Source of the DNA: Laetiporus sulphureus 93-53
Lineage: Eukaryota > Basidiomycota > Agaricomycetes > Polyporales > Laetiporaceae
Direction of reading: 5' to 3'
DNA length: 64,000 nt
NCBI RefSeq assembly: GCF_001632365.1
Contig: NW_024468519.1
Location: 17,537 to 81,536, forward strand
Below the pieces are notes generated by a model. The model saw only the letters and a list, made by a program, of their open reading frames with translations. It was not told the origin of the DNA and searched no databases. The position numbers were made by a program, and so were the translations under genes. Positions 47,601-57,850 of the stretch are shown here, in pieces (position 1 is the stretch's first letter; every line of letters begins with the position of its first letter).

Positions 47601-47764
47601 GCGACGAGTGAAGCGTGTGAATCCGACTCGGGGGCGGCCGAGGGCCTCATAAGGAAAGCGGGAGTCGCTGCGCCAAGAGCCAAGAGCGCAGGCTTGGCAT
47701 ACCAGGCCCGCCAAGAGATCTCGATAGGAGCCGCGATTTAAGAGTTAAAGGCGAGTTCTCCACC
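44690..47764. promoter_or_regulatory. Long upstream region of the PacC gene
   Basis: About 3 kb without a supportable gene, GC-rich toward the right. Frames of 212 and 136 codons occur here but look like random arginine-rich GC frames. The last 470 bp are packed with GCCAAG-type sites. A very long upstream region is usual for a highly regulated transcription factor. Confidence 0.6.
47302..47715. promoter_or_regulatory. Cluster of eight PacC-type GCCAAG sites
   Basis: CTTGGC (GCCAAG on the minus strand) at 47302-47307, 47313-47318, 47334-47339, 47416-47421 and 47693-47698. GCCAAG at 47672-47677, 47679-47684 and 47710-47715. The consensus known for PacC in Aspergillus is GCCARG. The last four lie within 44 bp, starting about 50 bp before the PacC ATG. 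They therefore point to control by the PacC product itself. Confidence 0.7.
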
Positions 47765-50591
47765 ATGCCGCTCGACGACGCCGACCCCAGGTCCCTTGTG
47801 CCCCTCCACACCCTCCAACACGCCCTCTACCGCCAACTCTACCCCTTCGACATCGCCAACGACGGCGACCACGCCTTTCAATTCATGACCCAACCCATGC
47901 CCTCCCCCCGTCCCGCCGACCCTTCCCTCTCCCCCCCGCCCCTCTCTAACACCGGCTCCTCCAAGGCCTCGACGACCTCCGAGCCCCACACTCCCCTGCA
48001 GTCCGCCCCAGCCCAGACCGACGAAAACTCCCCTCGCCACGAATGCCAGTGGATCGACTGCGACAGAGTCTTTGCCGACCCCGAGGGGCTCTACAACCAC
48101 CTCTGCAACGACCACATTGGCCGCAAGAGCACAGGAAATCTCTGTCTGACCTGCAAATGGAAGGAGTGCGGCACAACCTGCGCTAAGCGTGACCACATCA
48201 CCAGCCACCTCCGAGGTGCGTCAAATGCTTTCTACTTTTGTCCCGGTCCCGGATCCTCATTGCCGATGTAGTGCACACGCCCCTCAAGCCACATGTCTGT
48301 GTCATCTGCAAGAAGCCGTTCAAACGGCCTCAGGACCTTAAGAAGCATGAGAAGATCCATACCGAGGAGCACCATGCACAGCACAAGCACTCCAAGGCCA
48401 TCACTGTTGCTGATCCGTCATACAATTCCCGCGTCCGCGGAGACCATCTTTCGTCCGCGGAGGCTCTCCCTTCCCATGACAAGAAGGCGTTTTCTCAGCA
48501 GCTGCCTTCTGTCGCCGGCATGGACAAAGTTCAGCCCCCGGTCGCACGCGCCAAGAGCAATTCCTTGTCCGTCTCTGACCGTTCCTCTGGTACGTGTTCC
48601 CGCGCACGAGCTCGAGGGATGTCCACATTGATCCTCGGACACAGGCGCAGGGTATGGGCTTCTAGCCACGCCTTCTCCCGAGATCCACCAGGCCGCAATT
48701 AGATATCCGAATGCGGAGACTGGCTCGTCCCGGGCCCAGCTCTACCATATGCAGAATCAATTGCCCACCTGGGAGGTTCTCACGGTCGACGGTACCCCTT
48801 CCAGGACAACTGGCAGCGGGTCAAAGCGCAGCCACGACGAGTACAGCGTCGATGACTTTTTCACTGACATGAAGAAACGTCGCGTCAATCCATCGTACGA
48901 CCCGAGTCAGTCAATCATGTCTCTATTTCGCGGACTTTGGCTGACTTCTTAATCTAGATATGGCGGCGCGCCTCAACACACTCGCATACCAGCATTCGTT
49001 GGGTTCTACTCAGTCAATGGGGCCAGCCCCTGTTGGCAATAGCATGTTTAATCCGCGATCCGTCTCGTTCGACATACGAAGTCCCGAGGAGTTGGCCGCC
49101 GTCAATGAATTCTTGATTGCGCTCGGTCGTGACGTTGCAGGTTCAGGAGGCGTTCCCCGACAGCAGCAGCCTCACCCACAACAGCATCATCATCCTAACA
49201 TGTCCTCGACGCAGCATATGCCGTCTCCTAACGAGGCCTCCTCGAGCACTTTCTTCGACGCAGCTTCTCTGAACCAGCTTGGTCTAGCGGGCATGCCTGG
49301 TATACCCACGGCACCGGGTCCTGGGTCCGGAGCAGGCTACCATGGTGACGCTGGGTATCTATCTGTCGACTTTTCGTCGCACCACTTGCCACCCGTGTAT
49401 CCCAGCCGCTCATCGCATCAGTCCGTGCAGGCAGCACATTTCGGTGGGTATCCTTCGCCGCAGGATATGATGTCCTCCAATGGCTCGATGTTCGCATCTA
49501 TGCCATATTCGGGCTCGCGGACACGAGCGCAGCGCGTTTCGTCTGTCTCATCTGACTTGGATGAGCGCTATCACTCGAACTATGCGGGTTCAAGCATGCA
49601 GCAGTCATACGCGTATTCGCAAGGGCAGTATATGTCGCCACCGCATGATGGGATGCCATATGCGATGCCCTCACCGCTGTCAACGAATTCGACGAGATCG
49701 ACACCATCTAACGCGACACCGCCGCGTCTCAGCGATTCCGCTCCGATGGCGTTTGTGCCTGAAGGGACTACGGCATTCGATGCAGTCCGGCCGACCAGGG
49801 CGCCCCCGCCTTTGCAGTTGGCGCCTTTGGAATACGGAACGAAGAATATGCGTTCGATCTCGCTCCTCAAGACCGCTCCTGGGAGTGCAGAAGCTATCGC
49901 TGCTAGCTCGAGAAGTAGGCCGGAGCCGATGGAGCCCAAGCTCGGAACAGGCATTGTGCGCAGAGGCCCTCCTGCGAAGCTGACGGCAGAGGCTGTATCA
50001 TCGATGATGACGAACCTCTCGCGTCCTCCGTTGCGCTCATCGTCTAGCCAGAACGACGCCCTCTATCCCTTGCTTACATTTGGAGACGAGCAATTCAAAC
50101 TTGCTCCGCTCAGGAACACCTACCGCTCTCCCTCTCCGCCTGTATCTGAATCGACGTCCTCTCCCATGTCTCGGGGCTCAACAATTTCGCCGCCTCCCTC
50201 CAAGACGCAGGCGCATCCGTCACGACACGAGTCGAGCACGCCGACCTCGAGCTCGAGTCCAAGTACGCGCTCGAGCCTTTCACCGGAGCCGGGTCCGACG
50301 GTGTTGCCGGGTATTCGTAGTATTGCCACGGACTCTCCGCGCGTGACGCCGCGTCGGCGGGAGACCGAGGAGCTTACGCAGGCTGTCGGCCGCATCGAGC
50401 TCGACAGCCGAGCTGCCCGCGACGTCACTCCGGCTCAGCGGGCGGCGCACGCGCATCTGGTGCGGGATTTGCTGGTGTCCATCAACGTGGAGTACCGCAA
50501 GCGCTTCGGCACGCCCCCTCCGCCACAGGATTCGGCGCCGAGAATACAACCGCAGGAGGAGCTGCGAGATGTGGAGATGGTCGGCGCATAA
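47765..50591 (+). CDS. pacC: pH-response zinc-finger transcription factor PacC/Rim101
   Basis: Four exons (47765-48215, 48272-48589, 48645-48905, 48958-50591) give 887 residues in phase. PacC/Rim101 is activated by alkaline pH through the Pal/Rim pathway and switches on alkaline genes. Three C2H2 fingers are visible: [21 protein letters not shown], then [21 protein letters not shown], then [33 protein letters not shown] between fingers 1 and 2 is the PacC hallmark. A basic region with [17 protein letters not shown] is followed by YDPNMAARLN, also typical. The rest is disordered. A YPLL motif (50064-50075) fits the YPXL/I type bound by the Bro1-domain adaptor PalA/Rim20. The C-terminus is acidic ([10 protein letters not shown]). 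The gene has clustered GCCAAG sites upstream. Confidence 0.95.
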
Positions 50592-51553
50592 GCCCATGCG
50601 GCGTGAAATCTCAGTCCGGTACTGCGGACGCGTTATTGCCGTTGGACTTGTGACCATTGGCGTAGAAATGCTGCACCACCGCCGGATGGTATTTTCGACT
50701 TTGGACATAGTGTATATTAGTATATTGGCCATCGCCTGGGCTCCCTTTACTGATGGCTGAACAGCAAAAAGAAACGATGTGACCGCTTCGAGCTTATAAT
50801 GAATTCAATTATCGCCCAGCGTCGGAGAGTTATGTGTCGCGAGAACTCACCCGGTCCGGCGTCGTTTATAGGGCGGTTTATCAGCCCGGAATAAAGTCCG
50901 TGATTTGCAGCGTACCTTGACGCAACCCAAGCAGGATCATCAGGTGAGCTCATTCCGCTCGATTGCACCTTGCCTTCCACCAACCCAAGCTCACAGTAAT
51001 ACCGCTTGTGCCTGTTTGAAATATTATGATGCACCGATGGTCGGTCGACGCGTGTACGTGCGGCGTTCCGAGCCGCATGCGCGGTCGGTTCACAAGCGTC
51101 TCACAGTCCAGGTTGTCAATTGAATATGATCATGGGACCTTACGGTCAGAACTTCCTTGCGACTCCCGGGTGATTCTGAGTTGATCCTAAGGTAGCGGAG
51201 CTCCGGACGTTTGCGAGCTGAGCTACGAGCGTCAAATCATGGGCTTGTCATTAGCGACGCCGAAACGCTCGAGGTGGACGGGAATTAGCGCGAATAAATG
51301 CGCCTGCCAAGCGAGTTCAGCAGAAAATGCCCCGTCGAGACGGTGTCAGTGGGCCCTGCGGTTGCGGTGCACTGTGTGCGGTTGTGTACTAGTCCGGCTG
51401 CGTGCGGCGCAGGCCCGCTTGGCGAAGGGGCAATTCTGGTTTGCTCTCGGCGAGCTTATCACGGACGCTAAGAATCATGCGTGTGCCTCGTGCGTCTCTC
51501 TGTCCCCACGCGGAAGCAGGTTGGATCCCCGCCTCGAGTGAGGCGGTGCGTAT

Positions 51554-51563
51554 AGAACGTTCT
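51554..51563. promoter_or_regulatory. Heat-shock element (AGAACGTTCT), distal
   Basis: A perfect palindromic nGAAnnTTCn unit about 630 bp before the Hsp20 ATG, followed by TTGGA that could be a weak third unit. Confidence 0.45.
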
Positions 51564-52028
51564 TGGAGACGGAGGCTATGAGGGGTTGAAATTTGTGAGG
51601 TGAAGAAGCAGAGGAAGTGGGGTACGGAACCTGAAGGGGACGTTGCCCGGGCGTAATCGGTGGCTCTATTGGCTGGATCAGTGACGCGGGAAATGCGCGT
51701 TCGCGTCATAATTATAATTTCGTACAGCCAAGAGTAAGAACACTGGCCTGCAGGTGCACTTATCTTGCACAGCCCGCGCTAGACGACAATCCCCATCGGC
51801 TGGCAAGGGCGTGGCGTATAGAATTGTCACCAGACCGTAAGCGCAGCAGGTCAAAAGGCTCAGGCGGAAACGACAGCATGGTATGCTAGCATGGTACAGG
51901 CTCAGCATAGACGACCTTTAGCGGAGAAGATCTGGGCTTGCCACTCTGGGCACAACTGTTTGGCCTTGTGGCGCAGAACAACGTCAGTGGAGATCCCATT
52001 AACGAATACGAGACACCTAGGGGAGCCG

Positions 52029-52044
52029 TGAACGTTCGCGTTCG
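52029..52044 (+). promoter_or_regulatory. Heat-shock element, proximal
   Basis: TGAACGTTCGCGTTC contains a perfect GAAnnTTC pair with a further TTC three bases on. It lies about 150 bp before the Hsp20 ATG and 70 bp before the TATA-like box, the expected place for a heat-shock factor site. Confidence 0.6.
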
Positions 52045-52110
52045 CTCTGCTCGAGACCAGAGCGCAAGCACATGGGACTCCGACGGTGGAGAAGAATTAG
52101 GATCGCCTCA

Positions 52111-52116
52111 TATAAG
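52111..52116 (+). promoter_or_regulatory. TATA-like box (TATAAG) of the Hsp20 gene
   Basis: TATAAG at 52111-52116, preceded by CA, lies 81 bp before the ATG, a usual distance. Confidence 0.5.
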
Positions 52117-52191
52117 CGTCGCTTTGGTAGCGTGAAGTCTGAATCACCTCATTTGCCGCACAACTCGTTACCTCACAGTTCATCGCCTATC

Positions 52192-52781
52192 ATGTCGTTC
52201 GCTGAATTCTATTACGACCCCTTTGTCGAGTTCAACCACATGCTCGACCAGGCACTGACCGAGAGGAACGTTCCCGTTGCTCAGGCCCTGCAGGCTCAAG
52301 GGCCGCAGAGACACCGGAATCGCGGACGTGGGCCGTGGCCGAGGTGAGCACAGTAGGGTTTTCTATCAAGGTCATACCGAGTTGATTTTGTTTCTTCCGC
52401 CGTCTCAGGTTGGATGTGCACGAGAATAAAAAGATCAATAAGGTCGTAGCTACGTTTGAGCTGCCGGGCCTGAAGAAAGATGATGTCAGCATTGAGGTGC
52501 ACAACAACCGCGTCGTTGTATCGGGCGAAGTAAAGCAGCCCGAGGAAGTGGAAGAATCTGAATATCCCGTCCACGAGCGCCACGTCGGCAAGTTCTCCAG
52601 GAGCTTCCAGTTGCCTGCTGGCCTTGATGTGAGTGCAACGGGCATTGGCGAAGTGAACACCGTTTGACATTGGATATCCTAGACGAGCACCATCAAAGCC
52701 AGCATGGAAAATGGTTTATTGACCATCTCCTTCCCCATGGCTGCTCCTGAGACGGCGCCGAAGAAGATCACTGTGGCGTAA
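52192..52781 (+). CDS. Small heat-shock protein (Hsp20/alpha-crystallin)
   Basis: Three exons (52192-52343, 52409-52628, 52683-52781) give 156 residues, the usual size. Small heat-shock proteins form oligomers that hold unfolding proteins in the cytosol. The start MSFAEFYYDPFVEFNHML is a typical fungal form, with an N-terminal arm rich in aromatic residues and glutamine. The alpha-crystallin domain runs from LDVHENKKINKVVATFELPG through VSIEVHNNRVVVSGEV and FSRSFQLPAGLD to NGLLTISFP. The characteristic GLLTI and PxxFSRSF motifs are present. It ends PKKITVA. The promoter holds heat-shock elements. The neighbours (PacC and a nuclear-type protein) are unrelated. Confidence 0.96.
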
Positions 52782-53338
52782 ATAGGCATCCACTCTGTGC
52801 CACTGTCGTCATGATTCATATTTGATGTAGCTGACGGACAGTTCCGCTCGAAGTGTTTTTAGCGTAACAGTACCTGCAGCAGTCATAACTGTATACTAGC
52901 CATGATTATTTTCATAAACGAGCAGTTCAAATATCGCTGCATGTGGAGTTCTGCTTGTACTCACGTAGGATGAAGGGAAGTAGAGTCTACGACCTGCTTA
53001 ACCGGATGATTAACACCCCGCACCTCCCCGAGCCCGAGAGAAAATCAGCGCTAACTGATCGGTAACTTTGCCCAAATTGACTGCAACATTCTGCCTTCGC
53101 CAGGGCCTTCTTTGTGCGGCTTGCTCATATTTTATACGAAATCTCTAACCAACTTGTGGACAAGTCGGCGACGAGACGCGCATACCCGACCCACGTGACC
53201 GTGTTCGAGACGCGACGAGACGCGTTCGGCCATGATGTCACATGCGCCGTCGGTGCTGCTGATAGGCCATAGTGCGCCTCCCAGGATCCTTCCATACCAA
53301 TTAGCAAATCGAGCAGGGTCTAATCTTCTACATCCATC
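52782..53338. other. Intergenic region with repeated GAGACGCG
   Basis: No gene supported. GAGACGCG occurs at 53173-53180, 53207-53214 and 53217-53224, the last forming an ACGCGT core at 53220-53225. A CACGTG lies between them near 53192. This is the promoter of the gene at 53339. Confidence 0.6.
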
Positions 53339-54869
53339 ATGCCTACGACAAGGAGACAAGCAAAAGCAGCGCAGAGCGGTCAGGACAAGGAGGCCCAAAC
53401 TCCCGTCAAGCCGGTGTCCAGACGGAGAAAGTCACACCCGATGAAGCGCGCACGAAGGAAGAACACAGCGACATCCGCCGACGAGGAACACGCTAATGGT
53501 GATGCGCCAGAAAGCAAGGAGCAGCCAGCTACGAAGAAGCCTAAGGTGGAGGAGAATGATGGAGATACTATTGGAGAAGCAAGCCAGGGACGAGCGGAAA
53601 AGGCCGATGCGGAACCAGCAGAGAAAGCGGAAATGAAATCCGAGAAGATGGAAGTAGAAGAGCAGGTTGCTTCAGAGAGTACAGGAACTACGAAGGTGGA
53701 GGATGCAACTCGAAAGGACCACCCGGTGGAGCATGCATACCAAACAGGTGAGATGCCACAGCACGAAACTCTTCAGCATATTGACGAAACATCGTGCAGG
53801 TACCATCGAAAGAGGCCATATCTACTTTTTCTACCGTCCAAAGGTCGAGATGGAGGAAGTTCATTCCATAGATGATGTGCAGCGCTTCCATCTGCTGCTC
53901 ATCCCGCGCCCGCCCGAGTTCAGTGTGTCGTCCCCGCCCCAATCTGCCGAGACGTTGGATGAGACAGGCGAAAACCAGGAGATGACAGTGATCCAACCAG
54001 GAGCAGACGCCGTTCCTGCGCCAGAGCCTTTAGACCAGAAGAAGAAATTCTTCCGATTGATCGTGGTGGGCAAGAAGAGCTTGCCCGATCCCGAAGAGGA
54101 CCATGGTCGGGGCCGTGTCTTTTGGGGCACGATAGTCACTGTCAGCGATGATTTGCAAAAACTTGAGGAGGGACTTGGTCCAAGAGAGTATGAAACCAAG
54201 ACAAGAGGTATCATATCTGTATCTTTGTGATAAAAAGCCACTAATGAGCCTTCTAAGGAATCCGCCATCAAGGATCCGCACGCCTTGTGGCTCGAGGAGC
54301 ATATGCCATCGTGAACGCTGAAGCACGAGTCCCGTCGGATCGCGAGACGCACTTGGGCTATCACTTGTCGCATCCTACGCACGAGCAGTTCAATGAGGTG
54401 CAAGAGGAACTGGGCGTTCACACTGCATCATCGTTCGTCTTACAAGTGAAGAACCCGCTCGCGCCTCCAACAGGGATCGGTCGCATAGGACTGCCAAAGA
54501 ACCGCGCGGTCGATTTCCCCGAGCGTATCATGAAGGAAGTGTTCGGTGTTGGCGGTGAGCGGGGAAGGGAAGACTTCGGATTACGCTTCGCGAGCGTCGA
54601 GAGAGTTGAAATGCTTGACCATGAGGGCGTTGAGCTCCTTTTCATTGCCGCCAGGAGCGGCGATGAGGGGTTGGAGAAGAGTCTGGGAGAGGGGCGCGGT
54701 GAAGGTGAGCAGGTTCCCGTCAGTCCCAGGTTTTTTAACTGAGAGCTATTCAGCGCTGCACGAGCTGGAGGAGAGAGAAAGCAAGGAGACCATCCAGCAG
54801 ATCATGAAGGAACTCGCACTGGATTCGGAGAAAATTCCAGTGAACCCGTTGGAAGGTGACTGGGCGTGA
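53339..54869 (+). CDS. Conserved fungal nuclear-type protein (often labelled BTB transcription factor)
   Basis: Four exons from MPTTRRQAKAAQSG to PLEGDWA. The first 130 residues are lysine- and glutamate-rich with several basic patches (SRRRKSHPMKRARRK). The conserved part begins GTIERGHIYFFYRPKVEMEE and continues VQRFHLLLIPRPPEF, EMTVIQPGADAVPAPEPLD, FFRLIVVGKKSLPDPE, EEGLGPREYETKTRG, RLVARGAYAIVN, ETHLGYHLSHPTHEQ and SSFVLQVKNPLAPP. I recognise this as a family found across fungi, usually auto-labelled BTB domain transcription factor. No BTB fold is visible, so that label should not be taken as function. Nuclear location is inferred from the basic start. A further conserved block is EGVELLFIAARSGDEGLEKSLGEGRGE. 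Confidence 0.85.
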
Positions 54870-55147
54870 AACACGTCTGGCTTTGAGCTTGAACGTGCTG
54901 TGTCTTGCTTATACCTACGCGAAATGTCGAAAGTCGGACTCCGCACTGTATATCTAGGACAACATCGATGTGATACGAATCCATCGGATGCAATACATAA
55001 TAAATGAAGGGGTCGTGTCAAAGATACACCGCGTCTTTCGTCCGTCCGTAATCAGAGATGCAATCAAGCGGAAACAAGCAGAAAGGGTATGATACCGCGG
55101 AAGGCCCTCGGTATGATGATCATACATCGTTGCTGGAAGTCGGTAAG
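54870..55147. other. Convergent intergenic region
   Basis: 3' UTRs of the gene ending at 54869 and of the myosin light chain. Nothing else seen. Confidence 0.5.
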
Positions 55148-55920
55148 TCATTGCGGGGAATCGGCCTCATCGGAGTCGGCATTGATTCTGAGCACCTTCA
55201 CCCATTCACGATAGTTGAAGTTGCCTTGCCGATCTGTGAATGGGCCTTTGAGAAGCTTGTCGATCTGCCACGAGTAGTCAGACGATACCGAGTGAGTGTG
55301 CCAACTGCACAACCATGCGAAAAGGTATCAGAAGCAATGACGAACCTCCTTCTGATCCATCCTCTCCCCGACATCTCCAAGCCACCTCCTGAGCTCATCG
55401 CTCTTGATGATCCCTGAGTCGTTCTCGTCGAAGCACTCGAAAGCCTCGAGCAGCTCCGCCTCCGAGTCGAAGTCGCACAAATGCTCGCCCATCATCGTGA
55501 GGAACATGGGAAACGTGATGCCTCGGTCGTTCGTCACGTCTACCTCAACTGATGGCAAACGCGAGTGCACGCCGTTGCCCTTGTGCTCGCCCGGGCGGTC
55601 TGCCAGGAGGTCATCCATCATCTTCTTGGACGGTGTCACTCCTGCGCGTGGCGTGCGTCAGCGCTCGCACCCGCCGATCCGCCATGTCATGGCATCGACA
55701 TACCGAGGCTCGCAAAGATGTGCTTCAGGTCTTGCTCGCTGACCACGCCGTTTCCGTCATGGTCGATGAGCGAGAACGCTTCTCGGAACTGCTGGATCTG
55801 AGATGGCGAGAAGAGGGAGAAGACACCAGACGGCTCGCGCCGCTGCCGTGGCCGCTGAGGCTTGTTGGGCTGGTCATTCGAGCCGCCGGTCGGTGACAAC
55901 AGGCCGCCGTAGTTGGACAT
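55148..55920 (-). CDS. Myosin regulatory light chain (EF-hand)
   Basis: Three exons (55920-55704, 55641-55346, 55264-55148) give 209 residues. It begins MSNYGGLLSPTGG with a basic, proline-rich extension. The regulatory-light-chain start follows: PSGVFSLFSPSQIQQFREAF. EF-hand 1 is complete (DHDGNGVVSEQDL). Later hands are degenerate: FECFDENDSGIIKSDELRRWL keeps several acidic ligands, and the last has DRQGNFNYREWVKVL. This pattern, with the first hand binding calcium or magnesium and the rest decayed, is typical of the light chain that clasps the second IQ motif of myosin II and acts in cytokinesis. Calmodulin is excluded by the long N-terminus and degenerate hands. An insert of about 40 residues (VHSRLPSVEVDVTND and around) enlarges the linker. 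Confidence 0.9.
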
Positions 55921-56431
55921 AGGAAACGAGCGGTGATAGATAATTCGAACGTAGTGGTACAATCTACTGCATGCGTCGGGCGCTTACATTCAGAAGCGCG
56001 CGGAGCGGTGGCATGCTCACGTGCGCGTCGCGTTTGTGGCGGCTCGTTCACGTATGAAACCCCAGTATTGAACTTGAAGTACGAGGAGAATATGTCTCAA
56101 CTCGGCCGAGATGACTTAATATACCGGGCCTGTGACGCAGATTCATATACAACAGTAGGTTCAGGCTGGGAAAAGTGTCCTCGCGAACCCCTCCGTGGAT
56201 ATATACTCCAGCATCGATATAGTACTAACCAAGACCCGTAATGATTTGTTTTTGGCCTGATATTGCCACTGGCGCGTCGTGTGTTTCGCGATGGTGACGT
56301 TCAATCCTGAACATTAAATTGCAATGAACCGCCGTCGGTGTCCCGACTACTGTTTCGAAAGGCAATGAAAAATGACAACATAAAACAATACAGTCAGCAA
56401 TATACATCAACGACCAAACTCCCAGCATCTA
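55921..56431. other. Intergenic region
   Basis: Contains the promoter of the light chain and the 3' UTR of the dehydrogenase. No coding frame supported. Confidence 0.5.
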
Positions 56432-57432
56432 CTACGCAGCCTTCGATTTCGGCTTCCCGGCTGTCACGTACCACATAATGGCCAGAGCTAACGTTCGTGG
56501 CAGCCAGCCAAAGAATCTGAAGAGCCATGCGTTTTCACCCAAAGTCATGTACTGTGGTGGCTTCGGACTGAGAACTGTCTTGACGACTCTCCTCGCGAAT
56601 TCATCAGTGGCCATACTCTTGGGACTTTTGCTCGCGTTGATGCGAGCGATGATCTTGTCGAGCCAGCCCGCGTAAAGACTGTCCGGCGGGATGCTAAGAC
56701 GTGCAAGCGAATTGTCGGCGACGTGGGACTTGACGCCACCAGGCGCAATGTGCGTGACGGAGACGCCGAAGGGTGCACACTCCATATAGAGTGTCTCCGA
56801 AATGCTCTTCAAAGCAGCTTTGCTCGCGCTGTATGCACCACTCCATGGCGTCGGACTGCATACAAGTTACGTCAACATACGAGAACATTATTTCATAGAT
56901 CACTTCACATACACGTCACCGACGATGGAGCCTACATTCACAATCTTTCCACTCTTCCGTGCTGCCATGCTGGGGAAAACGGCCTTCACCATTCGCATCA
57001 CGGAGGTCGCATTGGTATCAAAGACTTCAGTGAATCGCTCTATGGGAATATCCACGAGAGGACCTGCATAGATACCTCAACAAAAAATTCACATTCACCA
57101 AGTTCCCACTCACCGTGACAAGGGATGCCTGCATTGTTGAAGAGCACGTCAATTCGGCCTTCCCGGTCAAGCACAGCCTTGACTACTTCCTCTACGTTCG
57201 CGCCATCGGTAACGTCCAGCTTCAAGCGTTCAATAGACTCGTGCTTCAAGCTCTCCATGGCCTCAACACGGCGCGCTGTAGCATATACTTTGCATCCTTG
57301 CGCGGCGAATTCCTCACATCTACTGACCGCTCAGTTCAGCTTGTGGCGAACAATGTGTCGGACGCACAAGAAGAATCCGATGCCGCCCTCTGAGCAGCCT
57401 GTGACTAGGACGATTGATGCAGAGTTAGACAT
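56432..57432 (-). CDS. Short-chain dehydrogenase/reductase, AYR1-like
   Basis: Exons on the minus strand from ATG 57432 (MSNSASIVLVTGCSEGGIG) to TAG 56432. The nucleotide motif TGCSEGGIG, the structural NNAG (LFNNAGIPCHG), the catalytic serine in VNVGSIVGD and YSASK are all present, so the enzyme should be active with NADP(H). The spacing and the form TGCSxGGIG fit the AYR1 group (NADPH-dependent 1-acyldihydroxyacetone-phosphate reductase) that works on ether- and phospholipid precursors at the ER or lipid droplets. A hydrophobic C-terminal stretch (WLFRFFGWLPRTLALAIMWYV) supports membrane attachment, and the tail KPKSKAA is basic. Other lipid-linked reductases are possible. It diverges from FCP1 over 418 bp. 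Confidence 0.9.
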
Positions 57433-57850
57433 GGCTGATTGAGTGAGAGTGTGGGAAGGTGAGAACGAGAGCTTCGCGAATGGCCCCGAGTGATTCAGAT
57501 GGGATCACGGTGTGATCATGATCGCAGAGCACGTGGAGGCTGCGCAACACACCGAACCGGATTGGGCCCTTGGCGATCTAGTCGCAATGTAGCGTAGCGT
57601 GCATACACGCGCATTTTTGTGAGTATTCAACTGAGAACAGTATCGTTAAACAAGGTAAGATGTCCGGGATAGAGTGACACAAAGACCGAGGCCACAGGAC
57701 AAATTGGCTCCGACAAATGATGATGGCGTTGAGTGCCGGATATGGGCACAAACGCAAACAAGCCCATACAGCCTTGACGGACCGATTGGATACCTCCCGC
57801 ATCAGGCTCGAAATTGGCAGCTTGAATGACCCTCCCTCCGCATCCCGCAA
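57433..57850. other. Shared upstream region of the dehydrogenase and FCP1
   Basis: 418 bp between divergent starts. No TATA box or repeat is clear. Confidence 0.5.

Larger units (their letters stand above)
50592..52191. other. Intergenic region, right part is the Hsp20 promoter
   Basis: 1.6 kb without a supportable gene. The left part should hold the PacC 3' UTR. The right part carries heat-shock-type elements and a TATA-like box in front of the small heat-shock gene. Confidence 0.55.
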
